This document shows, one piece after another, positions 36,048-46,795 of a stretch of 64,000 nucleotides of DNA (position 1 is the first letter of the stretch; each line of letters starts with the position of its first letter). Below the pieces are notes generated by a model. The model was given only the letters and a program-made list of their open reading frames with translations. It was not told the DNA's origin and ran no database searches. The stretch spans positions 2,111,724 through 2,175,723 of the forward strand of contig NW_009799104.1 in the NCBI RefSeq assembly GCF_000213175.1. Direction: 5' to 3'. The translations under genes were made by a program, and so were the position numbers. Source of the stretch: Neurospora tetrasperma FGSC 2508 (taxonomy: Eukaryota; Ascomycota; Sordariomycetes; Sordariales; Sordariaceae).

Positions 36048-36938
36048 TTAATCAAACAACCCCCCAACCGCCATCTCCGCCCACCGTCCCCCAACCTCCC
36101 CACAAACCTCCTTGACACTCCGTCCCCTCTCATCCCTAACCCACCTCACATCCTCCTCAGCACCCACCTCCGCTCTCCTCTCGCCCACCCCAACCCCGTT
36201 GGCAACCTCCACCACCTCAGCCGGGAACACCTCGGTCGGCAATCCACTTCCCAGCCAAAGCAACAACCAAAACACTTCTTCTCTTCCATTTTCCACAGCA
36301 AGATGCAACGCCGTCTTACCCTCGTTCAACGGGTCGCGGAAGGTGAGCAGTTCGCTGGGGGTGATGGTGGTTTCCTCATCTTCCGAAGCGGCCACGTCCG
36401 TTAGGAGCTCAATGATACCCGCAAAGTCGCCCTCGGCAGCCATGGTGTGCATAGCGCGTGCAGGGCGCGCCGAAGGGTTGGAAGAGAGGTAGGCTTCTTC
36501 AGTGAGGGCAGGTAGGATGTCGAGGGAGGACTGGACACCGCCTTCGTTGTGGTATTGGGTGAGGATGGCGAGGCCCTGGGAGGTGGGGAGGACGGGGTTT
36601 GTCGCGCTCACGGGCACCGGGTTCGATGACCCTGAGAACCCCGAAGAGGAGGAAGAGGAGGAATTGGTGGGCAGGTAGGTGTTGCAAGAGGGACAGCGGA
36701 GAGAGAGGGCCACGGAAGAGGAGAGGTCCATCAGGCATTGCCAGTGATAGTGGCAGTTGCAGGGGAGGAGGAGGTCATCGGGGACTTGTTGGGGGTGAGC
36801 GGAGGAGGAGGAGGAGGGGCCGCCGTTGTCATGATCCTGGTCCATTCCATTGTCTGAGGCGTTGGAGTCCTGGTCTAGATCGTAGTCGGGGTCGACTTCG
36901 AGGTAGAGAGGTTCTGAGCAGGCTTTGCAGAGTGACAT
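36048..36938 (-). CDS. RING-like zinc-binding protein with ankyrin-type repeats
   Basis: Single exon, 296 residues from the ATG at 36938. The frame is open further upstream, but the region between 36938 and 37151 has a GTAAGT donor near 37045 and looks like a spliced leader. The N-terminus has C4 and C7, an acidic Ser/Asp insert, then C60-x-C62-H63-x-H65-x2-C68 and C82-x2-C85. This is a RING-type pattern with a long first loop, typical of small fungal RING/ankyrin proteins. Residues 161-230 hold ankyrin-like helices, the clearest being GKTALHLAVENGREEVFWLLL. RING proteins of this type are often ubiquitin ligases; that is inference. The order of ligands differs from the canonical C3HC4, so zinc binding should be regarded as likely rather than certain. 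Confidence 0.78.
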   Translation of the reverse strand: MSLCKACSEPLYLEVDPDYDLDQDSNASDNGMDQDHDNGGPSSSSSAHPQQVPDDLLLPCNCHYHWQCLMDLSSSVALSLRCPSCNTYLPTNSSSSSSSGFSGSSNPVPVSATNPVLPTSQGLAILTQYHNEGGVQSSLDILPALTEEAYLSSNPSARPARAMHTMAAEGDFAGIIELLTDVAASEDEETTITPSELLTFRDPLNEGKTALHLAVENGREEVFWLLLWLGSGLPTEVFPAEVVEVANGVGVGERRAEVGAEEDVRWVRDERGRSVKEVCGEVGGRWAEMAVGGLFD

Positions 36939-37995
36939 TTTGTGGTGTGGGTTTGGTGGTAGTATCTGGTTGGGGATTAGTTCAGTGATCACTGGATGGA
37001 TGGATGAGGCACAGTGGGTAGTATGAGATATGGTGCGGTGACTTACCTTGAATAAAAAGTGAGGTAGTGACTTTGTGTTTCTTACTTTGTTGAAACAACG
37101 CGCGTATAGAGGCGTCGTAATCCCAAGTTGGAAATTCTTGCAGAACCTCAATGATTTGCTGAAAAATGTTTGCGGTCGTTGTGGCTTAGACAGATGTGAG
37201 GTTATCCCGACGATGCGAATGGAATCAAAGGGACGTAAAATTCTCTACTTCCTGTTAGTGAGGTACAGCGAGGGTCCTGACGCTCAAGGGGGTCACAATG
37301 ACTGACCCAGTCGTATGTGGAGCCGAGGTATCATTTCGAGACTAGCACAGGTCCACGCTTAACAGAACTCCCAACCCAAACGGAATGGAAGCCTTGGCGG
37401 TGGTTCACGGCGGTTCCCATGCAAGTGGAAAAAGCCAGGGCACCAGGGGCAGGGTTGTCGCCGGGTTGGCTGCCTGAAGGATGGCTGATTGGGCAGCGAC
37501 GGCGTTACGAAGCTGGGCGATTACATCAGACTGCTTCTGGGACCTGCTGTGGGTGTTAGTGCTTGTCTCGATTGCGATGGATGGCGTCCCCGCCCCCGCC
37601 AGCCGTACGTACCTTGACGCCTGTAATGGCCATGCTCTTTTGAGCTTCGCTTCCCATCTTCGGCCGGCGACGCATGAAACGGGAGCAGGAATAAGGCACT
37701 TCATCCATCATTAGCAGCAGGAACCAGGACTCGTACAAATACCTAACATCCAACTCCGCTTTTCCGCCAGAGCATAGATCCAGTCATCATCATCACCCAG
37801 CACCGCCTAGGTACACTACACCCATTAGGAAAATAATCTAATAAACGACGACCGCATTGGGCGTCTTCATTACTTTTGTTAATAGAGGGGTTATCTCTTT
37901 TCCACGGTTCCCGCCGGATAACCTTGCGAGCGCCATTCATCACTAAGACGAGTGGTTCCCCGATCGACCCCTTTTCAACACTACCATCCGCAACG
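36939..37995. other. Divergent region between RING/ankyrin gene and fimbrin
   Basis: About 1 kb holding both 5' leaders and a possible tiny minus-strand gene (37405-37704, listed separately). Confidence 0.5.
37405..37704 (-). CDS. Possible tiny two-exon gene (about 77 residues)
   Basis: A 66-nt segment at about 37550-37615 has a GTACGT donor, a CACTAACAC branch and a CACAG acceptor, a strong Neurospora intron signature. Joining across it in the frame that begins ATGAAGTGC at 37704 gives about 77 residues ending LVPWLFPLAWEPP; the distal exon has good C-ending codons. A second start six bases upstream (ATGGATGAAG, 37710) reads a different frame that looks equally coding in exon 1 but stops soon after the junction. 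Which frame is used, or whether this is a non-coding transcript, cannot be decided from the sequence. No family is recognised. Confidence 0.3.
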   Translation of the reverse strand: MKCLIPAPVSCVAGRRWEAKLKRAWPLQASRYVRLAGAGTPSIAIETSTNTHSRSQKQSDVIAQLRNAVAAQSAILQAANPATTLPLVPWLFPLAWEPP

Positions 37996-40227
37996 ATGAA
38001 TGTCCTCAAGATCCAGAGGTAAGAAGACGAAGACGGGCCTTCAAAAGCCAAGGACGACATGGGCAACAGCAGAACACAGCTAATGGAACTAGGAAATTCC
38101 CTCAACTACAGCAGAGCGACATCTTCGGATTGGCCGATGCCTTCCGCAAGCTCGACGTAGACGACAAGGGGTACATTGACGAGACTACTGCCATCAAGGC
38201 CACCCAGGCCAGCGAGCGCCAGCCCTACGATGCCGTCCGCGCGGCCCTCAAAGAAGTCGGTCTCGATGCCTCGCGCCGTGTAGAACTCGAAGATTACGTC
38301 GGGGTAAGTCGAAGCCTTCTTCCCAACAACAGTGGAGAGGGGTCGCAGCACCACCACATACATCTCACTTCTTGAAGGCCACCCAGGTCGCATTCCGTAT
38401 ACTAGGTACCATTCATCAAAAGATCTGGCTGACAATTTCCACCCTGTAGCTCGTCGCGAAGCTCCGCGAAGGTCCCGGCAGCGCCCCTGCTGCTCCGTCA
38501 ACTCCCGCTTCTGTCATCGCCCAGCGGACGGGAGGCGCTACTCCTAGCCACGCATCGAAGCCCTCCGTCGGTGGCAGCGGCAAGATCTTCGTCCAAGGCT
38601 CAAACGCTAACATCACCCACACCATCAACGAAGATGAACGTACCGAATTCACACGCCACATCAACGCTGTTCTTGCGGGCGACCGCGACATCGGCAGCCG
38701 CCTGCCTTTCCCGACCGACACCTTCGAGATGTTCGACGAGTGCAAGGATGGTTTGGTTTTGGCCAAGCTCATCAACGATAGCGTTCCCGATACCATCGAT
38801 GAGCGTGTACTGAACATGCCCGGCAAGAAGACCAAGACCCTCAACGCGTTCCAGATGACAGAAAACAACAACATTGTTATCGAGTCGGCAAAGGGTATTG
38901 GCTGCTCCGTCGTCAACATTGGTAGCTCGGATATCATTGAGGTCAGGGAGCATCTTATCCTGGGTCTTATTTGGCAGATTATCCGCAGGGGCTTGCTCAG
39001 CAAGATCGATATCAAGCTCCACCCCGAGCTCTACCGCCTTCTCGAGGAGGACGAGACCCTCGAGCAGTTCCTCAGACTCCCTCCTGAGCAGATTCTCCTG
39101 CGCTGGTTCAACTACCATCTCAAGGCCGCCAACTGGCCCAGGAGGGTAGCCAACTTCTCCTCTGACGTCAAGGATGCCGAGAACTACACCGTCCTCCTCG
39201 CCCAGATCGGTTCCGAGTACGGCTGCACGAGGGCGCCTCTGCAAACGCGCGACCTTCATCAGCGGGCTGAGGAGGTTCTTCAGAACGCCGACAAGCTCGG
39301 TTGCCGCAAGTTCCTCTCTCCCTCTTCCCTCGTGGCCGGTAACCCCAAGCTCAACCTCGCTTTCGTTGCCAACCTCTTCAACACACACCCCGCGCTTGAC
39401 CCCATCACTGAAGAGGAGAAGCTTGAGGTCGAGGACTTTGACGCTGAAGGCGAGCGTGAGGCCCGTGTGTTCACCCTGTGGCTCAACAGCTTGGATGTCA
39501 ACCCCGCAGTCCAGTCCTTCTTCGACGACCTCCGCGATGGTACCGTCCTTCTACAAGCATATGACAAGGTTATCAAGGGTTCCGTCAACTGGCGCCACGT
39601 CAACAAGGCTCCCGCGCATGGCGGTGAGATGCTGCGTTTCAAGGCCGTCGAGAACACCAATTACGCGATCGAGCTGGGCAAGCAGAACGGGTTTTCCCTG
39701 GTTGGTATCCAGGGTGCCGATATCACGGATGGTCAGCGCACCTTGACCCTGGGTCTCGTCTGGCAGCTGATGCGCAAGGACATTACCCTTACCCTGCACG
39801 GTCTAGCCCAACGCCTCGGCAAGCGCGAGATTACGGATGCGGAAATGGTCAGATGGGCCAACGAGATGAGCCGCAAGGGCGGCCGCAACTCGAGCATCCG
39901 CTCGTTCAAGGACCCTGTCATTGGCTCGGGTATTTTCTTGTTGGATGTGCTTAACGGCATGCAGAGCAACTATGTCGATTATGACTTGGTTACTCCCGGC
40001 AAGACTGATGAAGATGCTTACCTCAATGCCAAACTCAGTATCAGCATTGCCAGAAAGATGGGTGCCACTATTTGGCTGGTGCCAGAGGATATCTGCCAGG
40101 TGCGCAGCCGCTTGGTCACGACCTTTATCGGTAAGTTACTCCTTTTAATTATTGGGCTTTCATTTGACTGGCCGGGCTAACACATGCGCTAGGTTCGTTG
40201 ATGGCTACCTATGACAAGATGCAGTAA
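37996..40227 (+). CDS. fim: Fimbrin/plastin actin-bundling protein
   Basis: Four exons: 37996-38018, 38093-38303, 38450-40130 and 40193-40227, 649 residues, the usual fimbrin length. The N-terminus has a single recognisable EF-hand-like loop (DVDDKGYIDETT), degenerate at positions 5 and 12, so calcium binding is doubtful. It is followed by two actin-binding domains, each of two calponin-homology repeats (motifs KDGLVLAKLINDSVPDTIDERVL, LRWFNYHL, LWLNSLD and LRDGTVLLQAYDKV). Fimbrin cross-links parallel actin filaments in patches and, in Neurospora hyphae, the subapical endocytic collar. Introns have classic GTAAGA/GTAAGT donors; the last exon encodes only SLMATYDKMQ plus part of a glycine codon. 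It is the first of a plus-strand run. Confidence 0.96.
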
Positions 40228-41906
40228 ATATTAAGTATGACGAGAAATGATGAAGTGGTCTTGCTTGATAACTGGAGATGAATATAAAGATACAGCCTTG
40301 TTAGGGCGATGGACTTAAAAAGTTGAACAGACGAATTGTGTTGTTTACGAGTGTTTATTCTCTCTTGGTGCCAACCCCTCACCTTCCCAAGCCATTTCAC
40401 ATTGAATGTTCAATTACCCGCTGGTTGCACCGGGAATCCCAAAGGCTCGGTCGGTCATTTGACGCCAAACAATCCAAGCTGTCAGCTGCATCATTACACA
40501 ACCTCCAAAACCCAAGCCAATAAAGCCTGACCAAATGAGGCGCGGTGGCAACTTCAGCCCTATAGTGTTGATTGAAGCGACATCTCCGGTTCATCCGACG
40601 TCCAGGGCCCTGCATATGTCATTCCTCCACTCCACAGGACCCTTGTCTCCATTTGCGAGCTTCTATGCACCGAACGAGCGGGACTTGGCCTAAATCATTG
40701 ACAGCGTCATAGCGTCTTGGATGTTCGGATCAAAAGAAGAAAGTCTACACTAAATTTTGAACATCACCGCCAGTCATTTGAACACCGTAGAGGTACCTAG
40801 TTTTGTCTTTGTTTCGTTCGGGTTAAATAAGACAGCAGGGTACACAACCCGCTTTTAGAAGGGGAAGGATGGATAGTGGTAAGCTCATCGGCATCTCGCA
40901 ACTCGGCTCTCCTCGATACAAAGGCGCGCGGAGAGAAGCGAGGAGGTCTGGTTCTACTTTGATTGAATCAGGAGATCTGTTTCGATTTATGAAAGTTCCA
41001 GTTTCCCTTTTTTTCCCGCACAATACAGAATCAAGTGACGTCCATCGTAGGCCTTTTGTCCCCCCCGATCATCAACGAAACCCCGGACTTTCCGCATCCT
41101 TTGCCTTTGCCCGTCTTCGTGTCCCTGTCATTCACCAAGTTAGGTCCTTTTGCTTACGCCGCGCCGCAAATAGTAAAAAGTATTACTCTAAGCACACCTA
41201 TACCCCTATTTGGCCTACGTAAAAGACTGAGCCCGTTCATCTCTTCTTCCACAGAAAATCCGTCGATCCTATCCCGATCGTCCCGCAATTGATCCCGATA
41301 AAAGGCATGTGTACACTACACTTGCCCGCTTGTCTTAAGATCCGCTTTATCCGGAGTTGGGAGGGATCTGGGGCCTCGGGTTCTCTACATGGGCAAATCT
41401 TGTTTTCTTCTTCTTTTTTTCCAATTTGATTGACGTCTATCCTCAAAGGAGTGCTCTGTCTCTTACACTATATCTATAAGAAACTTCTCAAAAGAGCTTT
41501 GCTTCGCTTACCTTGCTCTTTTCTTTTAGTATCTTTTCAAAGTTTAAAAACAGACTGCATCATCGTGTCAAAGTTGACGGCCGGCTTACTACCCAACATA
41601 CAATCGGGATAGGAGTACCGGACCATCATCGAGATTAGCATTGCCCTGCAACAAAAGCTATCGACATTACGCGGCCATCCGTGCGATTCTGATCCACCAC
41701 CAAAGGTCCACCATCTCAAGGGCTGTCTTTCTTTGAAGTTTGGCTGTATTCGCACCTCTTTGAAGGGCCAAAACTTGCCGTCGCTACAAAATCGCCTCAC
41801 CATATTTAGTCCTTCAAAAAAGGGCGGCACGAAAGCGACTGACGACGAGAGGCCATACATAACTTTGGACTAAAACCCACAACAGTTCCCCAAACCCACG
41901 GGAACC
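40228..41906. other. Upstream region and long leader of the sterol acyltransferase gene
   Basis: About 1.7 kb with no gene. The fimbrin 3' UTR occupies the left end. The part after about 41000 is CT-rich and leader-like. Only short open frames are seen. Confidence 0.5.
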
Positions 41907-44352
41907 ATGACATTCATATCCAGTCACCCAGCGCCAGCGCCAGTGCCAATGCCAAACGGCCATCTCAAAGCACGAACAAGACGCTCATCATTCAAGCCAC
42001 CATTATCAGCTACATCGACATCAACATCGAACAGTATCCTTACCACCAACGGCAAACTCGAAAACCTAGTTTTCGACCGGCCCTTCTTCTCCCTGCCAAC
42101 GCCAGATCAGAGTCCCCGTTTATCTCGCGAAGAGGAGAGTGATGGCGATGGAGGAAGAATTTCACCATTAGACAGCAGCAGCCGGGCTGAGACACCCAGC
42201 GAGCCAGGAGCAATGTCAAGATCATCACCATCATCGTCCGGAACGAACAGTCCAGCCATCGAAGACTACGATGACCTCACCACTTCTTCCGAAGCGATGG
42301 TGCAGCGGGATGAGAACGGGGAGGTGAATGAGAGAAGTTTACCAGCCGCGAGGCAAGGGCCGGCGGCGTTTCCGCTTACCATGATGATGAATACGCAACA
42401 GTTGTCTGGTAGTGACAAGGACGTTGCTCTCTCAGTCGAGAGGAAGGGGAAGGAAAGCAGCCATGGAGCGTTGAAAGCAGTCCGACCTGACATCCACGTC
42501 GGAACCACCACCCTTTCAACAGCCGACATCCACAACTCGCTTCTGACAGCTATCGAGAAGCAATGCCATAAGATAGAGGGAATGTCGTCCGATTATTCTT
42601 CTTCCTCTCCCACCACGTCCCTACACCACTTAGCTGCAGCTGCAGCAGCAGCAGCAGCATCAACGGAATCAACCGGCCATGCTGTCAAACGATCAAAAAG
42701 AAGGGGCAAATTCTCCGACTTGGTCTTCACCCGCAACTTCTCCACCTTTGACCGGCAAAACGCCCTGGCAGCCTCGTCGCCCTTCCACGGCTTCTTCACC
42801 CTCTTCTGGCTCGGCATCTCCCTCTTCGTCATCAAGATCGGCGCCGAGAACTGGCGGCAGAACGGCAACCCGCTGGGGCGGAACGAGATTTTTCGAATCA
42901 TGTTCCATCGGGACCTGGTGGTCTTGCTCATCGCCGACGGTATAATGTGCCTATCCACCGGCGTTTCCTGGGTCCTGCAGCGCCATTTTGTCCGTCGAGG
43001 CGTGGTCGATTGGGATGAGGAAGGGTGGGTGTGGCAGAATATCTGGCAGTGTTTGTTCGTGGCTGGTGTGGTGGGCTTCCCACTGTTGAGGGACTGGCCG
43101 TGGACACATACCGTTTTCTTCGTCATGCACGGCATGGTGATGCTGATGAAGATGCATTCGTACGCGTTCTATAATGGGTATCTGGCGTCGGTGTGGAAGA
43201 AGCGGCAGCTGTTGCTGGGAACACTGAAGGAGCTTGAGCATGTAGAGGTTGTTACCAAGCATGACCCGAACAGGAGCTGGACGGAGCCGTTCCCGCTGCT
43301 GCCGAGAGACCTGTCGACTGAGCATCTATCGAGAGTGCCGTCGGCGCAGGCGTATAAAGAGAGGAGAAGGATGTCGACTGCTGCGCAGCAAGGGGCTGAT
43401 GGCCAGGAAGGAGAGAATGATGTGGACAAGATCGTTGCGGCGATTGACTCGCACGAGCCGTTGAATGAGGAGCAGGTCCATGTTTTTGAAAGGGCGCTCA
43501 AGTGGGAGGTGGACGCCATGACGGATGAGCTCAGGGGCAAGGCGACGGACGACAAGAGGGTGTATCCGAATAACCTGACGCTGGCGAACCATTACGAGTT
43601 CATCGTGCTGCCGACACTGGTGTACGAGCTCGAGTATCCGCGGTCCGAGTCCATCAACTGGTACTATGCTGCCGAGAAGATGGTGGCCTGTTTCGGAGTC
43701 ATTTTCGTCATGATCATGATCTCGCAAGCCTTCATATACCCCGTGGTCATGGAGACGGTCAGGATGAAGGAGATGGGGATGCCGTTGAGCGAGCGGTTCC
43801 AGTATTTCCCCTGGATGCTGGCCGACTTGATTTTCCCCTTCATGATGGAGTATCTGCTGTCGTGGTATCTCATCTGGGAGACGATCCTTAACTTTGTAGC
43901 GGAGATGACCAAGTTCGCCGACCGGAACTTCTATGGTGCCTGGTGGAACAGCGTGTCGTGGGATCAGTTCGCGAGAGACTGGAACCGACCGGTGCATAAC
44001 TTTCTGCTCAGACATGTGTACCACAGCTCCATCTCGGCCATGAAGGTGAACAAGCACACGGCCACACTGATCACCTTTTTCTTGTCGGCATGTGTTCATG
44101 AGCTCGTCATGTGGTGCATCTTCAAGAAGCTGAGAGGCTATTTGCTGTTCCTCCAAATGTTCCAGTTGCCGGTAAGTTCAGATATCCCCTAACCTACGTG
44201 TTGACTGACATGATGCTGACGTTTCTGGACAGCTTGTGAGCTTGAGCAGGACAAAGTGGATGCGGAATAGGAAGACATTGGGGAATGTTTTCTTTTGGCT
44301 GGGTATATTCACGGGCCCGAGTATCCTGTGCAGCTTGTATCTGATTTTGTAG
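41907..44352 (+). CDS. Sterol O-acyltransferase (ACAT/ARE family, MBOAT)
   Basis: Two exons, 41907-44171 and 44233-44352, 794 residues. The N-terminal 270 residues are Ser/Pro-rich and disordered with an alanine tract (about 248-256). The rest is an MBOAT domain with eight or more hydrophobic segments and strong similarity to yeast Are1/Are2: WWNSVSWDQF, RPVHNFLLRHVYHSS, FFLSACVHELVM with candidate catalytic H731, and a C-terminal RTKWMRNRKTLGNVFFWLG. It should esterify ergosterol with fatty acyl-CoA in the ER for storage in lipid droplets. The family motif FYxDWWN reads FYGAWWN here (A678 in place of Asp). A 61-nt intron with a GCTGAC branch precedes the last exon. An in-frame choice of start is not in doubt because the leader upstream has stops. 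Confidence 0.93.
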
Positions 44353-45445
44353 AATGTAGCAACGGGGAGGATCCGACGGCATCGGCGTTCATGGAGGACG
44401 GCGTGGTATACATTGTTGACAGATGGACTTGGATGAGGTAGGATAGAGGTATCTTCGTCGGTTCAATATAATGCGTATTCGAGTGTGCTACTATTCCTAT
44501 TCCCATTTTTCTTCCAAATTAATTGTACTGTGATTATGGCCTTGGTAGTTGTTGGTACAGTGTTAGTGTTGGTGTTGGTGTTGTTAACGTTAACGGCAGT
44601 GACGGGGGGGATTGAAGATCGTCAAAAGGGAGAGACGGGAGCCGAGACGGGAGACGGGAAGGCATGTGGAGGAAATCGGGCCATCTTGGACCCTGCCCGC
44701 CCTGAGGAAATTGTTAGTGTCAAAGGCTGTTTGTTGGTGCGTACTAACTGTCGCGACGGCTGCCAATCACACAGGCGATACACCAATCATACGTCATTTA
44801 CATGTGGGCCCATTACCTACCTTTCAAACTTACCGCCTTCTCAATTCCTCACCCATCCGGATTCCGTCCATGCCCCTGCCTCTGTCTGGGCCCCAGCGTT
44901 CCCGGGCGTCGAGTGAAGGTATTTTCAGCAGGTGCGTGGGTGTGCCTGTGCCCGTGTCGGCTGCAGTGGCCGGGCTCGACGATTCGACCAGAAACGGAAC
45001 ATCTTCCACTGTGCTCCAGCGACATCCAAGGAAATTTCCATCTCCGGGCATTCTCACAAGGTTCGAGGTTCCCCTTCCGCTTCCCGCTGCTTCGCTTCCT
45101 TTCTCACCTAATCGGTTCTCCCCTTCACCTCGCCAAACCTAACGGTGTGTCCCGTCTCCTCTTTCCACTCACCACCACCCCATCCCTCTCCCAGCTCCTA
45201 CCTAGTAGTATAGTGTACCCTTTCCCCCCATCCCACTTCCATCGATTGCTGCTTATCCATTCGTCGCCCTTTTCCATTTGCAACTCCCGTCTACCTACCT
45301 ACCTACTTTACCTATCTTGTTTCCGCCCCAGTCGGCCTCTCCTTTGCCCGAGAGCAGCACACTCATCTAGCATTTACTCTTAGGCCTGACATCTGTCATC
45401 ATCATCGACCGCGACCGCGAATCGCGCACGCCATCGATTCTCACC
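44353..45445. other. Region upstream of the SR-protein gene
   Basis: About 1.1 kb of 3' flank and CT-rich promoter/leader. It has a GTTAACGTTAAC palindrome near 44584-44595 and a CTAC run near 45293. No gene is seen. Confidence 0.5.
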
Positions 45446-46795
45446 ATGTCTCGCAACGGCACCACTCTCTACGTGACCGGGTTCAGCCACGGCACCCGCG
45501 CACGCGACCTTGCCTACGAGTTCGAGCGGTACGTTATCTAGCAAGCAAGCAAGCAAGCAATCACTACAACGGCGATGACTCGATCACCACCTTCGAGTAC
45601 GGTTCCTGTCCTCGATCCGCCCTCGCCCTCCCCATCCCGCCCCGTCCTCTCCTCCATCTCTCCCGCCCCCGTCGTCGAACCCCCCTCCGAACCCTCTCCG
45701 TCTCCGTCTTCGCCCTTCTTGCGACAGTCTCCTATCTCCTGTCCGTCTCTCCCGCCGCTTTTCGCTATGTCCACTGCGCTTCATGATCCGCTCGAGGTAA
45801 CCTCGTTGTCATTCCGACGCCCACGCCCTCGAACCATTCCCTTCTCTCACCGAGCGGTTGGCGCCTACACGTATCCTTCCTCCCACGTCGGGCGAGTCGC
45901 CCGTCCATCTTGGCGGAATTTCTCGAGCTCGATCGCGCGCCTCTGCGAAACGGCATCCTCATCTTTACGAAACGAATCATTCTACGTTGGTGCCCGAGTA
46001 CTGACGCATATCATAGCTACGGCCGTCTTGTTCGCTGCGACATTCCTGCTCCTCGTAGTGCCAGCAGCAGACTGTATGTTACCTTGCTTATCCCCCCCAA
46101 GTGATGGAACCGAGTTGGCGCTAACGGCAAGCTTCAAAGTTTTGCTTTCGTTGAGTACGAGGATCGTCGAGATGCCGACGACGCGTACCATGATATGCAC
46201 AACAAGCGCATTGGCCGTGATGACATCCTGAAGATCGAGGTCAGTTCACCTTTTCCTGCCACGACAGACCCAAGCTCATACTAGGCTGGTTGCTAATTCC
46301 AACTACAGTGGGCTCGCACTCCTCCCTCTGCTTCTTGGCGCTTTGACCGCAGCGATCGTGAGCGTGGTCCTCGTGGCCGCGACCGCTCACCCCGCCGCCG
46401 CTCTCCCAGCCCCAGGCGCAGCACTAGAGACTACTCCCCTAGGAAGGATGATCGTCGTGACCGCGACCGCGACCGTGACTACGACCGCGACCGCCGCGAT
46501 ACTCGTGACCGGTCTCGCAGTCCTGAGCGGTAGGTGGCCCATAACCTTTTGCAACGTGTTTTCTGCCCGATGCTGACGTTTCTCCAGTGAGCGTGAGCGC
46601 GATGTTAAGGACGATCGCGACCGCGAGGACCGTGATCGTCGCGAGAACGGCACCAACGGTGACGACAGAAAGGGTACGTACACCCTTTGAGCGAGCAACC
46701 CCACCGTGCACGACCGTGATCTGACGACCTATCCTTCTGCAGCCATCGATAGCCCGGAGAGACCTGCCCACGATGACCTCGACGTTGCCGAGTAA
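45446..46795 (+). CDS. SR-type RNA-binding protein (RRM plus RS/RD tail)
   Basis: Six exons: 45446-45528, 46017-46073, 46140-46239, 46309-46529, 46588-46673 and 46743-46795, 199 residues. Residues 6-80 form one RRM (RNP2 TLYVTGFS, RNP1 LFAFVEYED). The tail has SRSP-type dipeptides (SPRRRSPSPRRST, RDRSRSPE) and long Asp-Arg repeats, ending in an acidic DDLDVAE. This is the layout of SR splicing factors, which bind exonic enhancers and assemble spliceosomes in the nucleus; the tail serines would be targets of SRPK/Clk kinases. The first intron is long (488 nt) compared with the other four (58-69 nt). Retention or alternative splicing of a long first intron is often used for autoregulation in SR genes; that is inference here. 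Confidence 0.88.
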
